Shown: positions 42,425 to 54,079 of the stretch, in pieces
How the letters are laid out: each line of letters starts with the position of its first letter
Numbering within the stretch: the first letter of the stretch is position 1
Assembly: GCA_002077065.1 (NCBI GenBank)
Contig: NAJO01000051.1
Span: 186,001-250,000 of the forward strand
Length of the DNA stretch: 64,000 nucleotides
Reading direction: 5' to 3'
Origin: Cryoendolithus antarcticus
Taxonomy: Eukaryota > Ascomycota > Dothideomycetes > Cladosporiales > Cladosporiaceae
Program-made: the position numbers and the translations under genes
Notes under the pieces: generated by a model
Database searches by the model: none
What the model was told of the DNA's origin: nothing
What the model saw: only the letters and a program-made list of their open reading frames with translations

Positions 42425-43419
42425 AGCGCGGCTTGAAACCGGAAAGGGCGGTACAGTAAGACGTGAGGCTGATTCTCCGCTTAGTCCTTGCCGTCAGCGA
42501 TAGCTGCTTTGAGACAGGTGTACGAGGAAACATTAAGCGAGAGTAGATGGTCGACGAAAAGTGACATAAGAGGAGATGGCCGCGTTCCAAGTTTCGCGTG
42601 ACTTGCAGACAGCGTGTTTGAATACTCACGCTGCCCATACTCCAGTAACCCATGCGCCGTCATGGCACCACCAAGGGCACTGGCCGAAGCCTGAGGTGTC
42701 GAGCTCTACTGCGTTTCGTCTTGCGTAGCATGGGTCGATACAAGCAAGGCAACCGACCCAAGTCGTTGCCTGCTGTTCAAAGATGAGGAGGGAAGTGTTG
42801 TTGAAAATCCCCGTGTGAGAGGCAGTCCTAAGGTCCTGGTTCCCAGCACATCCGGATGTTTCCAAGGCTCACCAGGTTGATGTCCGTCCCAACATGGCGG
42901 GTCAAAGCTGCGGGAGCTTTTCGACAGCCGATCGGAGTAGGCTGAAGCGTGAGTCTGCACGCTCAAATGTCACAGATTGTCTTGCGAGGTCGTGGAGTTT
43001 GCTGTGAGCGGCGGCAGTGTTGACAGTGTCGACAGACTCGGGGCTCGGCGCCCGGTATCGTGCGAGAAAAGCTTAGCGAGAGAACTTGCATCTCTTCCAC
43101 CAATCACTGACCAGCAACACTTTCAGCCGCGACGGTGAACCTGCGAGGTACTGCTCCCCGTGGGGCATCTCGAAGACGTGGAGCGATGCATACTGACGTC
43201 GGGCGGGCAAGAGGAGTAGGCTTTCGTATAGTATGCGGGACAAGATCTTGATAGCCATTGACTCTTCCACTGACCGGCAAAATGCACAGCTGGTGTGAGC
43301 CGTTGCCGACATGATCGGGGACTGTGAAAGATCCTATACTAGTAGGCCACCTGCTTGTGCGCGTGGAATCGGGTAAGCATCATTCTCTATTCTGTTTGGG
43401 CTACTTGGGCTGTCGAACC
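42425..43419. other. Intergenic region between the transcription factor-type gene and the GH67 gene
   Basis: About 1 kb with divergent upstream regions. Several short open frames on minus (for example 42626-42865 and 43073-43312) have no motif I can name; a decayed gene cannot be excluded. Confidence 0.4.
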
Positions 43420-46083
43420 ATGTTGCTCTCCTTGCTACTACTGCCTCTGGGCTTGGTGGCTGCGGAGACTGGCATCGATGCATGGCTCCGATATGCGCCA
43501 ATCCCGGAAGCGCACAAGTACGCCGGACAAATCCCAACTCAAGTCGTTGCTCTGAATTCATCGGAGCTCTCGCCAGTGCTTACAGGAGCCAAAGAGCTCG
43601 AGCAAGGCATCTCTAGCATCTTCGGGCAAAGCTGCAAAGTCAACCGCTGGCACGGCGGACGTCGTGGAGGTGCACATCGACCTGCGTCCAGTATCGTGAT
43701 CGGAACCGTGGCCGAATACAGCAGCTACGCCGCAAAGGACTCCAAAAAGTCGATCCCCAAGCTCGTGAATGACGGCTTCTACCTAGATACTACGGGCCGC
43801 GAGGTCCTCATCTTGGGTAGTAATGAACGAGGAGCACTCTACGGCGCTTTTGAGTATTTGTCTTTGCTTGCGCAAGGCAATGTAACGAAGATTGCTTACG
43901 CTTCCAACCCGGAAGTCCCGATCCGATGGATCAACCAGTGGGGTGTGTACAATGACGTTTGCGAATTATAAGGTGCAAAACTGACAACAGGCAGATAATT
44001 TACGAGACGGTGGAACACATGGCAGTGTCGAACGAGGCTACGGCGGCAAATCACTGTTCTTCTGGAACGGCGAAGTCCGACCAGACCTTACTCGCGCTGC
44101 CCAGTACGCGCGCTTGCTCGCATCCATCGGCATCAACGCCGTCGTGGTCAACAACGTCAATGCCAACGAGACCATTCTCAACAGCACCAACCTCGACGGT
44201 ATCGCTCGAATCGCAGACGTCTTCCGACCATATGGAGTCCAGCTTGGGCTATCGCTCTACTTTGCCTCGCCCAAAGCACTCGGAGCCCTTACCACTTTTG
44301 ACCCTCTTGATCAAAGCGTGATCAAGTGGTGGACCAACATCACAGATGAGATCTACGAGCGTGTTCCTGACTTCGCAGGCTATCTCGTAAAGGCAAACTC
44401 GGAGGGCCAGCCAGGTCCACTGACTTACAATCGCACACTTGCGCAAGGTGCGAACTTGTTCGCCAAGGCTCTGCAACCGCATGGAGGTGTATGTGTTTTC
44501 CGTGCTTTCGTGTACGACTCGACCACGATCAACGAGACCGTCTGGACCGATGATCGTGCGAATGCGGCGGTCGACTTCTTTGATGGACTCGACGATCAAT
44601 TCATGGACAATGTGGTGGTTCAGATCAAATACGGGGTGGGTCTGGATCGGGCCTCAGCAGCGGATGGAACACATGACTAACATGATTGCAGCCGATCGAC
44701 TTTCAAGTCCGCGAGCCAGTATCACCCCTCTTCTCCCATCTTCGACAGACGGCGACTTCAGTCGAGCTCCAGATCACACCCGAGTATCTAGGTCAGAATG
44801 TGCATCTTGTCTACCTGGCGCCTCTGTGGAAGGAGATTTTAGACTTCGACTTGCGAGTCGACAGGGCGCCATCGACCGTCAAATCTATCGTCAACGGCAC
44901 CCGCTTCAATAACCCACTTGGCGGCTTCGCTGGTGTAGCAGGAGCTGGAAATAACCAGACGTGGCTAGGCTCTCATCTCGCTATGAGCAATCTCTACGCC
45001 TACGGTAAGCTAGCCTGGAATGCTGACGCGGACTCTGTCGAGATGCTACAAGCATGGACGAAGTTGACTTTCAGCCACGACCAGAAGGTCATTGACACAA
45101 TCACGAGCATGTCCATGGCTTCATGGCCAGCATACGAGGGCTTCTCGGGCAATCTGGGCATACAGACTCTGACCAACATCCTGAACGGCCATTACGGACC
45201 CGACCCTCAGTCCCAAGAGAACAATCCTTACGGCCAATGGTACAGAGCCGACGCAACCACAATTGGCATGGACAGAACAGTCAACAACGGGACCGGCAAC
45301 GCAGGCCAGTACCCTCCCGAAGTCGCCGCAGCCTACGAGTCTGTCGACACAACCCCAGAGAACCTCCTCCTCTGGTTCCACCACTTGCCCTACACTCACG
45401 TTCTCAAGTCCGGCGAGACGATCATCCAGCACTTCTACAACGCACACTATAACGGCAGCGCGGTCAGCAACACGTTCCCCTCACAGTGGGAATCCTTGAA
45501 ACCATACATCGACACGCAGCGCTACGAGGAGCAGCTTTTCCGCTTAGTCTATGCTGCAGGCCACTCCCTCGTCTGGCGCGACAGCATCAACAACTACTTC
45601 TTCAACGTCTCCAGCATCGCTGACGAGCAACACCGTGTCCTGAACCACCCCTATCGCATCGAAGCCGAGTCCATGGAGCTGGAAGGCTACCATCCCTACC
45701 TTGTCCATCCCTTCCACGCCGCTTCAGGAACCTACGCCATCGTGACAGACACCAACACCACCCAAGGCACCGCTACCGCTCTTGTCCCCTTCCCGGCAGG
45801 CAAATACGACGTAGCAGTGAACTACTACGACCAAGTCATCGGCAACGCAACTTGGGAGTTGTACCTTGATGATGCACTCGTGGGAGAGTGGAAGGGCGAC
45901 TTCGAGTATAGTGTGGGAAGTGCACGGGTGTTCTATATTGACGGGCAGTCGGCTATTAGGAAGACGTTCAAGGGCGTGGATGTGAAGGCGAATGCGACCG
46001 TGAAAATTGTGGGGAGAGGAGATGGGATGGAACCCGCGCCGGTGGACTACATTTCGTTCCTGCCGCAAGGCGTGGTGGACTAG
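43420..46083 (+). CDS. aguA: Secreted alpha-glucuronidase, glycoside hydrolase family 67
   Basis: Releases 4-O-methyl-glucuronic acid from xylo-oligosaccharides during xylan breakdown. Exons 43420..43942, 43995..44635, 44692..46083 give 851 residues, close to the Aspergillus AguA length. A signal peptide is visible (MLLSLLLLPLGLVAA) before ETGIDAWLRYAPIPE. GH67 blocks: VLILGSNERGALYGAFEYL, IRWINQWDNLRDGG and SVERGYGGKSLFFWNG (both formed or confirmed by intron 1 removal), [50 protein letters not shown] across intron 2 (the block expected to carry catalytic carboxylates), NPYGQWYRADATT, and FYNAHYNGSAV. The C-terminal part YRIEAESMELEGYHP onward is the accessory domain typical of the fungal enzymes. 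Many N-x-S/T sites fit secretion. Confidence 0.93.
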
Positions 46084-46689
46084 CAAAGTTAACGACAGTG
46101 GGTTAGCACGATCGCAAATAGCGCAGCTGAGCTCAGATACATACGTTCAATGTTACCTTTCACGCCTCTTGCACTACACTGGAATATGTGTACGAGTTCC
46201 CAAATTAAGAGCTGCTCTTACGCAGCGTATGCTAATCGCAAATATAAGTGAGAGCAAACGACTACCCTCAATATTTATCTGGAAAGGCTTCCTCTCGAGC
46301 CGGTCGGAAACGTACGTACACCAACAGAGCATCCGGCCTGTGTGATAGTCCAGAGTATAGAGTAGCGAGCGTACGCTGTGCGAATTCCAGCAAGCGGTGT
46401 TGGAGATGTAGTGCTGCATGTTGAAGGGTGACACTCTACGTTTCCTATTAAGCATGCAACTGAACATGCCAGCACATCCAAATTCCATCCAGGCGTAAGG
46501 TCAGGTATCTCTCGAGTATCCCACGCTGAGCCCTGGCATCCTTCATCGCATCAAAGAGACTGCTACTCGCCGCATGCTCCGGGCAGCTGTTGAATCCCGC
46601 AGAGAAGTCGTAAAGTCGTAAAGTCGTAAAGTCATCCGGGCGCCTACGCTGATCGAGACGGGTGGGCCATGCAAAGCGCCAGCGTCAAT
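46084..46689. other. Intergenic region between aguA and BTB copy 1, with a short tandem repeat
   Basis: About 600 bp separating convergent genes. It contains roughly three and a half copies of the 8-base unit AGTCGTAA at about 46605-46632. Nothing else recognised. Confidence 0.5.
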
Positions 46690-47643
46690 TCAATATGGCG
46701 TCCACAAGTCGAAATTCTCGGCCCGCGGGAGACGCACACTACCGGGCCCTGTAATCCTGTTCGGATCCCACTCCTCCAGCTTCTTCGCGAGTGCCCCACA
46801 GCACGGGCAGCCCGTTGGCGTGCCATTGGGCACTTGGTACTTTTGGAAGGAGCACGACTCGTGCATCGTGAACGTAGTCCCACAACCGCCGCCGCAGCGC
46901 CAAGTGTGTCCTGCGAGGAACATCTGAGCGACCGTGAAGCCGAAGCTAGAGCCGCCTGCGTGGTGGACAGCCTGGTTGTCTTCGGTGGGCTGCACGATTT
47001 CAAGGAAGTGCTTGGCCATGATGTCGTTGACCACTTTGATGAATGAGTCTCGTTGAGTATCGATTGTGTTGACTTGGTAGACCCAGTCGGCGAAGCATGG
47101 CTTGTTCCAATTGGCCTCGGCGAAGGCGTGGAAGCGGCTGATGCTCATGTGATCGAGGGCAGCGATGTCGTACTTGTCGGCCAATACGCTCAAGTGGAGG
47201 TGGAACAAGGCATCCGGCTCGGCATCGACAGTTTCCTCTGAATAAGCCTTGACAATGTTCATTGGCTTGTAGTAGTCATCGATATATAGAAAAGTAATCA
47301 TTGCGTGGAGTAATGCTGGATCGTGGGCACTGAGGTCGATGCGTCTGGTCCGCGCCTCCTGCACGAAGGTTCTTAGCACCGTAGCCGAAATCAGTGAAAA
47401 TTCGTGAGTGTGATTACCTGGAACATACCAGTGCATGCCTTCATGAACTAGGTCGAATGCAGACAACACTCCTGTGTAGAAGCCACTCCCTCCCACAGCA
47501 GACGACCGTAAGGTCGCTGAAGTTGCCCGTTGCGAGTAAGCTGGATGCGGGTAAGCAGCTGTGCAGAATTGTGTGCCATGCGCCAGTACCCACGTTGCAT
47601 TCGCGCTGGACTTCTTCGCCGCCATTGCGATTGGGGTGGCCAT
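46690..47643 (-). pseudogene. BTB/POZ protein with C-terminal zinc-ribbon-like motif, copy 1 (one-base frameshift)
   Basis: Exons inferred as 47643..47594, 47540..47418, 47358..46690. Start MATPIAMAAKKSSANAT; the splice (AAC|GTGGGT) joins it to LLATGNFSDLTVVCCGREWLLHRS, the BTB core. Between VVCIRP and FMKACTGMFQ the frame slips by one missing base near 47435-47445; exon 2 is 123 bases where 124 would keep frame. Exon 3 is open: EARTRRIDLSAHDPALLHAM, FLYIDDYYKPM, LHLSVLADKYDIAALDHMSI, then a C-terminal Cys block RCGGGCGTTF with GCPCCG about 30 residues later. Such BTB proteins may act as protein-interaction adaptors. If the single slip is a base-calling error the gene would be intact. Confidence 0.75.
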
Positions 47644-47985
47644 GCCTGCGTCGGGTTGGTGATAGGGGTGAGTACATCCTGGACTGGGATCAGTGACGAT
47701 GTTGTTCATGGTCTCCTGTATGCGCAACGATGTATTGACTTATCTGTATACTGTAGGTGATCGTTGAGTTTCGAGGAAAGAGCAGCAGGAACTGCAGAAG
47801 TGCAAGTGCTGCAAATGTGCTGGCGGGCTGGAATAAGTCAGTGCGCTGGGGGCGTAAGTGAACACGCGCTTTTATGTCGATCGGCTGGTACCAGTCCTGG
47901 AACATGAAGGTGACTGCGACAAGAAGTCACTGCGACAATCGCTTTGCTTACTGATACATACTCTTACACGCGCCTTCTGGAAATC
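47644..47985. other. Spacer between BTB copy 1 and the kinase gene
   Basis: About 340 bp: upstream of BTB copy 1 and 3' flank of the kinase gene on the same strand. An ATG at 47705 (MNNIVTDPS) is an alternative BTB start in the same frame. No other feature. Confidence 0.45.
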
Positions 47986-49233
47986 CTAATTATCACTATC
48001 AGCATCTCCGTCCTCAGGTGATGCCGCTATGCAGTCTTCCACCATGCGTATGAGCGCCTCGATGTCTGGTCGGTCCGCCGGCTCGACTGTCAGACACCGT
48101 CGCACTATCTCTCGCACAGGCTCGCTGATTCCATCGTCCCGCTTCTGCCCATCCTCAGCATCGCTAAGCTTCTGCTTCCCTCGCTTCGCCTCTGCCGGAC
48201 CTTCATCAGGAAATCGCCAATCCCCACCAAGTACACATAAGCTAAGCGAGCCACCTGTCTCTTCAGACCGTGCTTCAAAAGGCGATTTGCCGACGAGGCA
48301 AGCGTAGAGTGTGCAGCCAAGAGACCAAATATCGACTTTCGTGTCTATCGAAGAGCCTAGCTGGACGTCGAAGAGCTCGGGAGCGCGGTAGGGCATGGTG
48401 CTGTGCTCTGCTGCTTGGTCCTGGACTTGTAGTGCCATGGCTCGGCTTGTGATGGGTGTTGGACTGGGTTGGAGGGACCCAAGGTCCATTAGTATGGGTT
48501 GTCGGCCGTCGTCGGAGATCATGATGTTGCCTGGCTTGATGTCGCGGTGTGCGTACGCTCGGATCTGGCCTTCCTCTACTCCTGCTTGGGCAGCCATGAC
48601 TTCTCCCTCCATCAAGGGTTCATTGTCCTCCTCATCCTCTCCGACATCAGCCCTCCTTCGTGCATGCTTCCTCCGCTCATCATGCGCCGCCTCAGCCTTC
48701 TTTCTGCCTTCCCCCTCTCGCACCCGATACCGATGCATCCCCTTCAGTGCCCTACACACCCCAAGAAACAGACCCATCAGCCTCCGCTCTGGAAACCTGC
48801 TCCCGTTGACCAGATTCGCATTGATAGCATCCTGCAAGTTTCCCCTCCTGTAGTACGGCAGCAGCACATACACCGTCTTCCCGCCCTCCCCGCCCTCGTC
48901 CTTGACCTCCCACCCAACCCTCGCAATCACGCCCTCCATCCCCTCAAACAGCGCGTAAGCCTCCACTTCCCGCATTGCCAGCGCCACAGACTCTGCGCCG
49001 AACGGACATCGTATCTTCTTTAGCGCATAAAGTGTGGGAGAGTTGGCTGGTTGTACAAGGTAGACGTATGAGAAGCCGCCTTCGCCTAGGAGGCGGAGAA
49101 TCTTGTAAGGTGTACCGTTGAGTTTGAGAGAAGGATTTGAGGGAAAGCAGTTTAGTGCTTGGCTGAGGGACCAGAGCGCATCGAGGATGTAGGAGGAGAG
49201 GGTTGTGAGGGCTGAGGGCTGGGATTGTTGCAT
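47986..49233 (-). CDS. env7: Serine/threonine protein kinase ENV7 (NAK/STK16 family)
   Basis: 415 residues, single exon, start MQQSQPSALTTLSSYI at 49233; the frame extends upstream only with GTG. Kinase features: Gly loop LGEGGFSYVYLV, catalytic Lys in YALKKIRCP, HRDIKPGNIMIS catalytic loop, DLGS in place of DFG (usual in this NAK branch), MPYRAPELFDV and VDIWSLGCTLYACLVGKSPF. A charged insertion of about 60 residues (KKAEAAHDERRKHARRRADV, DEEDNEPL) lies before the catalytic loop, as in fungal members. The N-terminal NCFPS offers a Cys for lipid attachment. Yeast Env7 sits at the vacuole membrane and restrains fusion. This is the only apparently intact gene inside the decayed BTB cluster. Confidence 0.9.
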   Translation of the reverse strand: MQQSQPSALTTLSSYILDALWSLSQALNCFPSNPSLKLNGTPYKILRLLGEGGFSYVYLVQPANSPTLYALKKIRCPFGAESVALAMREVEAYALFEGMEGVIARVGWEVKDEGGEGGKTVYVLLPYYRRGNLQDAINANLVNGSRFPERRLMGLFLGVCRALKGMHRYRVREGEGRKKAEAAHDERRKHARRRADVGEDEEDNEPLMEGEVMAAQAGVEEGQIRAYAHRDIKPGNIMISDDGRQPILMDLGSLQPSPTPITSRAMALQVQDQAAEHSTMPYRAPELFDVQLGSSIDTKVDIWSLGCTLYACLVGKSPFEARSEETGGSLSLCVLGGDWRFPDEGPAEAKRGKQKLSDAEDGQKRDDGISEPVREIVRRCLTVEPADRPDIEALIRMVEDCIAASPEDGDADSDN

Positions 49234-49599
49234 GCTGAGCGATTGAGCGGGAAGATGGGCTAGTGATGCATTGAAGTCAAAGGGCAAGCGATTGATTGAA
49301 GGTGACACGGGGGCTTGAAGATGCTGTAAGAGGGCAAGTGCACGCCGAGCGCCATGGCTTGCTGGACATCTGAGGTCGCATACGCGTCTCAGCACAGGCT
49401 ATGATTGGGTCGGCAGCTGACGACGCTAACGCCGGGTAATCGCGATCCTCACCATAGCGATATGGCAGAGCACTCCGTTCGTTCTTTCTTTCGACCATTG
49501 TCCACTAGAAACACGATCACAGACACTCAGCCCAGCGTCACGGTATAAGCGCACTCCTCCGTACAGCGCCTTCCAGGATGGTGGCATTTCATTTTGTCG
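49234..49599. other. Intergenic region upstream of env7
   Basis: About 370 bp: env7 promoter and remnants downstream of BTB copy 2. No other feature. Confidence 0.45.
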
Positions 49600-50152
49600 C
49601 AACCCCGGACCGACTGATCGAAGATCATTTGGCAATTCTAGTCGATCGCGACATCGTGTGCCACACCCTCAGCATCTTGCCTCTGGCTCTGCACGTGGAC
49701 ACGGCTATGGTCCGCTATCGCCAATCTTCCGTAGGGGGTTCGTTTACGTCTTTGTCTGGCATTTGAGCTCTGGAAACTTGCCCGTGCACGGGTAGCAGAT
49801 AAGCAGACCCAGTGGCACCCCATCGGAGGAGGAGAAATACTGTGCCACTTTCGCTGTGTCCTGGGTAGTGTCAGCGTGTCCACGTTCCGATGCAATGAAC
49901 CATCTACTAAGGGTATCTTACGCTGAAGCCTCCTGTACACGCTCTGCTGAAGAACTCCGATTGTATGCTGTCGATTGCCTGGTGCACAATTTCTTTCACA
50001 GCTGTCACATGTGAGATGATCGTCAAGTCTGACAACTCTTCAGTCTCGAGCAGGCTCATGCATCCGACAACTTTGAGCACTCGACGATCCACGGACATCA
50101 GTCGAACGGACAGCCCCTCTGCCCCGCGCTTCAACTCACGCTCACGTGCCAC
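49600..50152 (-). pseudogene. BTB/POZ relic, copy 2
   Basis: The first half of a BTB domain is recognisable: SLLETEELSDLTIISHV and QSEFFSRACTGGFSVRYP (about 50075-49910). The central HKAI-type stretch is altered (VTAVKEIVHQAID). Toward lower coordinates only scraps of the second half remain, for example YPCTGKFPELKCQTKT around 49775-49730, interrupted by stop codons and frame changes. No intact start-to-stop reading exists. It belongs to the same family as the copies at 46690, 50944, 52100, 54080 and 63130. Confidence 0.65.
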
Positions 50153-50943
50153 CTACCGCAAAGACGCAGCAAGAACCCTTCACCTCACAGCCAGCGAAAC
50201 ATCAAAACCCTTACCCGCTAGCCTGCGTGGGATGGGAAAGCACTCATCGACGGCCATCAGCTCGGCGGCTGGGACTAGCACACATCGGAATTCCTTTATT
50301 ACTGACATTGATGGTTTGCCCAAGCGATATTCATGGCAGGCTAATGGATCGAACTTGGGTTAAGAGGAGAATGCCCTTGGACTTAATACGTGCGCGTGCG
50401 TCTTAATGTTGAGCCAATATAACCTCGATTTGAATTCCGGAGGGAGTGGTGGGAACGATGATCATATTACATTAGTTTGCTCGCGGTCACGTGGTGGTTT
50501 AACGAGGAGGAGTCGTGGCGTTCCGCGATCGTACGTTCGTTAGCATTATTGCGTTGCTCGTTCCGCTGCGCCTTACGTCGGACATGGTCGATCTGCTACT
50601 CCCTACCTATGCCCTTGACAGAAGCCGTCCTCCCAGTAAGCTTACTCTACTGAAAGTAAGCTCGCAGCACGAAGTAAGGCACCCTTACTACAACGATATG
50701 ACCAATGGACGACGATTATTTCCTATTGCAACAAGCTACGTAACAGAGTAGCGCAAGAGTTTCCCGACCGTGGATGTACGAATCGTTCCATCTCTACAAC
50801 GATGTCGCATTGGACATGCCTCTTCATCCAGAGGCATCATTCGCGTGCACCGATCGCCCTTCCCAGAAAGTGCTAGCAATGCATCCGTGCTAAGACCGAT
50901 GGCCGTCGTCGCACAGATACTACCGCCTGCCCTCGCCTGTCAT
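50153..50943. other. Intergenic region within the BTB cluster
   Basis: About 790 bp without a convincing gene. Near 50636-50645 lies the palindrome GTAAGCTTAC, followed within 45 bp by further GTAAG/CTTAC words. Function unknown, possibly upstream region of copy 2. Confidence 0.4.
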
Positions 50944-51986
50944 TCACGCATCAGGTTGAGGCATCGGCCAGAAGACCACCGGCCCACACCTCGGACACTT
51001 TGCCTCATTCGCATTAAGATCAGTCGACCACGCGAAAGTAATCCCACAACTCGCGATGCCGCAGCAAACCCGTGGCTCCCGACGTTCCAGCATGAACTCC
51101 TCTCCCCACGCCGTGCCATCTTCAACCGGCAGTGTTAACGTCTTCGCTCGCTAATGGCAGCCACGTCCGACTGATGCTGACCAGGAGCGACGCATCGAGC
51201 TCAGGGCACTTGATCAAAGCTTCGCGGAAGTAGGCGTCGCTCTCTTTCGCCTCCTCAACACGATCACCCTCATCCTCCACGTTGTCAAGAATCGGCTTCC
51301 GCAGTGCTTCTCGGCGCGGAGTCATCAGTCTTATGTCTCAACAGCGCGACTAATCTGTCTCTGATGGGGTTGAACAATTCCGTGCGGATCATAGAGTGCT
51401 GAGGCGTCTGCTCCTGGACAGCGACAAGCCAATTGCAGAAGTTTTTTTCGTAGCAGCGAGTGTCTGCAATGCTAAGGAAAGAGTAGGCAGCATCCTAGAA
51501 AAGGAAGGCGATGTCGTATTTGTCGGCCAGAATGTGCACTTTCAAATGGAATGGCGCATCTGCTGGCGAATTGTGACTGTCGGCTACGTCGCTGTAACAT
51601 CATGATACATATAGTTGATCATGGCATCTAAGGCCGCCTCGTCTTCGCAGGACAACTCGAGCTGTCCGCTTCCTGCTTCCTGCGACTGGTCAGGTTCAAA
51701 TCTTTCTGATACACGCGAGCATGGGACTACTGCTTACGCTATATTGGCCAGCACACGCGCTCCTGAAGTATGCCGATTGTGGACAAAGTATCGCCTTGTG
51801 TACCTTCCACTTGCGTTCTCCACAGATAACGGCGAAATCGGAGAACTCGCCAGTCTCTAGCAGGCTGCCGAACGCAGTGACCGCGGGTCTCAACATCGGC
51901 GCTGCTGGTGATATCGCTTCAGGCGCCTTGACTATTGCAGTTACACGCTCTATCGTCTTCAAGTCAAGGCGTGGTGGCAAGGACAT
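50944..51986 (-). pseudogene. BTB/POZ protein with C-terminal zinc-ribbon-like motif, copy 3 (stop and frameshifts)
   Basis: ATG at 51986 (MSLPPRLDLKTIERV) leads to an intact first exon: SLLETGEFSDFAVICGERKW, KVHKAILCPQSAYFRSACAG. An intron (GTAAGC donor near 51737, TCGCAG acceptor) precedes EAGSGQLELSCEDEAALDAM, INYMYHDV. A frameshift near 51595-51605 is needed to reach SPADAPFHLKVHILADKYDI, then an in-frame TAG at 51495-51497, then NWLVAVQEQTPQHSMI. More frame changes lead to AYFREALIKCPELDASLLVS and a C-terminal VCCGIASCGITFAW with KCPRCG, the same Cys layout as copies 1 and 6. Multiple lesions make it a pseudogene. Confidence 0.78.
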
Positions 51987-52099
51987 CGTGACAGCCGGAT
52001 GACGAGGCGATATTGGAGCGAAATAGGTGAGCTAGCATGCGAAGCACGTCACCGCTCAGGTAGAAGAGATTCTGGGGCGCTTGCGTCGGTGCAGCTTGA

Positions 52100-53490
52100 G
52101 GGAGGCATGGCTTTCACATCTAGCACAAGGCAGGAGCGTCGTGGCTTCACAACTAAGGCCGCAAACAGAACACAGACAATAAAGTCTCATTCTCACGTGC
52201 TGTCACGACCATCATCCAGGAGATACGCCGCATCTCGGCACTGATGGCTATAACATTACAACTTGAAAGTCTCATTGGTACATTGAAGGCTCTAGTCTAA
52301 AGAGGGTCCGCCATACCTCGATATTCGCACTCCTGGCCATCGCCCGCATGGTATCTAACGTGAAGACCTCCGCCATGAACACTGCTTGGGGCTGGTATCT
52401 GAGCGTATGGATCACCTCTCCGCGGCTGCTAGCGTGCTATACCCTCGGCTGAGCTCGACTCTCCTTCCGGGGAGAGATCAACAGCTCAGCAGTTTGATGT
52501 GGTAGCTGTGATAGCACCTCCTCTCACCGCCTGATCTGCTTTCGCCTGCCTGACACGATGCACCGCTAGCGGCGTGTCTCCTTCAGTCCTCACGTCCGCA
52601 TATACACCCGCAGTATAAGACAACAACCCCGCGGCAAACTCAGGGCATCGCACCAGCGCCGCTCGGAAAGCATCCACGCCCTCATCCGGCGTGCTCCTAG
52701 CGAAGTAAGAACAACTCGATATCGTGCAGTACCAGGTCGAACATTGATTGCCGCAAGACAGCCGTCGGGCTCGTGTCTTCCAGGACTGCGATGAGCCAGC
52801 TGCTGAACTCCGGACCATCGAACATGTGTTTGGACCCCAGGCGTTCGAACAGGTCTGCCGTGACCTTTGTCAGACTGTCGACGCCGTACTTCTGAGTGGC
52901 GAGGCGGGACTAGCTTGCTCAAGCACTGCAACCAGCCAGCTGGCAAACTCAGGGCAATACTTGAATCTCTCCATAATCGCCATGAAGCGGTCCGTAGTGT
53001 ATCTCACCAGGGCCTCCACTTGATACTTGTCCGCAAGTATGTGAACCTTTAGCAGACGTAATGGGTGGTCGTCGTCGGGAATCTCGGACGGTTGCGGCGT
53101 CCAAAGAAGATTCCTCGGGTCCCAGCAACTCGGATCGGGTTGACCATGGTAGAGATATGTGTTAAGGGCGTCCAAAACATCCCCATAGTCACAGGAGAGA
53201 GCGATGCGACCCTCACTAGCCTCCTAAGAACAGCTATCAGTACTTTGCTTCCACAAGGTAGACTTTGTCGGGCAGGTAAGCGGCTGTCGACTTACTGAAA
53301 ACTCCCTCCGTATGCCTTCATGAAGTAGTCCCACCTCGGACATACGATGGCCTTGTGTAGTTTCCACTCTCGATCTTCGCAGACCACAACGATATCCGCA
53401 AATTGGCCAGTCTCGAGCAAGCCGTCGAACTCGCTCACTCTAGGCTTCCTGACCCATTGCCCTGTGATTTCGACGATGTGTGTGCCATCG
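52100..53490 (-). pseudogene. BTB/POZ gene relic, copy 4, with a duplicated internal segment
   Basis: BTB first half at about 53440-53290: EFDGLLETGQFADIVVVCED, REWKLHKAIVCPRWDYFMKA. The donor reads TTTCAGTAAGTC, one base short of the CAG|GTAAG form in copy 1. The second half begins EASEGRIALSCDYGDVLDAL and reaches LKVHILADKYQVEALVRYTT and EFASWLVAVLEQASP. At about 52903-52889 it runs into a second version of the same segment: ATQKYGVDSLTKVTADLFER and EFSSWLIAVLEDTSPTAVLR. The frame then changes again to TPDEGVDAFRAALVRCPEFA. A Cys-rich scrap (CSVCGLSC, CARC) near 52175-52120 is probably the terminal zinc-ribbon remnant. Reads as a fusion of two paralogues. Confidence 0.65.
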
Positions 53491-54079
53491 CAGCTTTGAC
53501 GCAGTTGATGAATCTGCGAATCAGGGTGGCAGGCTAATCAAATATAGGTGTACGAAGTTGAAGTGGGATCGAAGATCTTCGTGGGTGCAGAAGAGTGGCG
53601 ACAGTAATATCTGCACCGCTGGGCGAGGATGGTAGCCGCGCCTGGAACGATGAGAATATCTGTCGACGGGAGTTCGCTTAGCGTGCAACAATCAGAATGA
53701 GTGAGGAATAGCAGAGTGAAGTCTCGTGCAGTAAAGTAAAGCCAGCTTCCACTTAGCGGATCCGTGTCCTTCACTGCGCGCTCATCAGATGTGGAAAAAA
53801 CGACCAGTGCCACAGAACCCGGCAAGAGCGAAACCGGGACGCAATACAGAAATTACACATACTTGGAAGAGATTGATTGGACTGCGATACAACGGTAGCA
53901 TCATGGTGTCAAGCTAATGATGGATGTCAAAACCGTTGCCAGCCTGCCAAATTAGCTCTGTCCACAGTCCAATCGTCTCGTCGACCTGCCCTCAGGAAAG
54001 CCAGCTGGGTGATATCACCCTTCGACCCCATTCTCTCGTCGAAGTACCAGTGCTTTCTCAATCACTCATGGTAACGCCA
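53491..54079. other. Intergenic region within the BTB cluster
   Basis: About 590 bp without a recognisable gene: upstream of copy 4 and downstream of copy 5. Short open frames show no family motif. Confidence 0.4.

Noticed and set aside
42626..43312. Possible extra gene upstream of the transcription-factor-type gene
   Set aside because: Short minus-strand frames without motifs, splice logic or conserved blocks; left as unassigned intergenic sequence.
46605..46632. Short AGTCGTAA tandem repeat considered as a CRISPR or satellite
   Set aside because: Only about three and a half 8-base units without spacers; a trivial microsatellite-like run in a eukaryotic genome.
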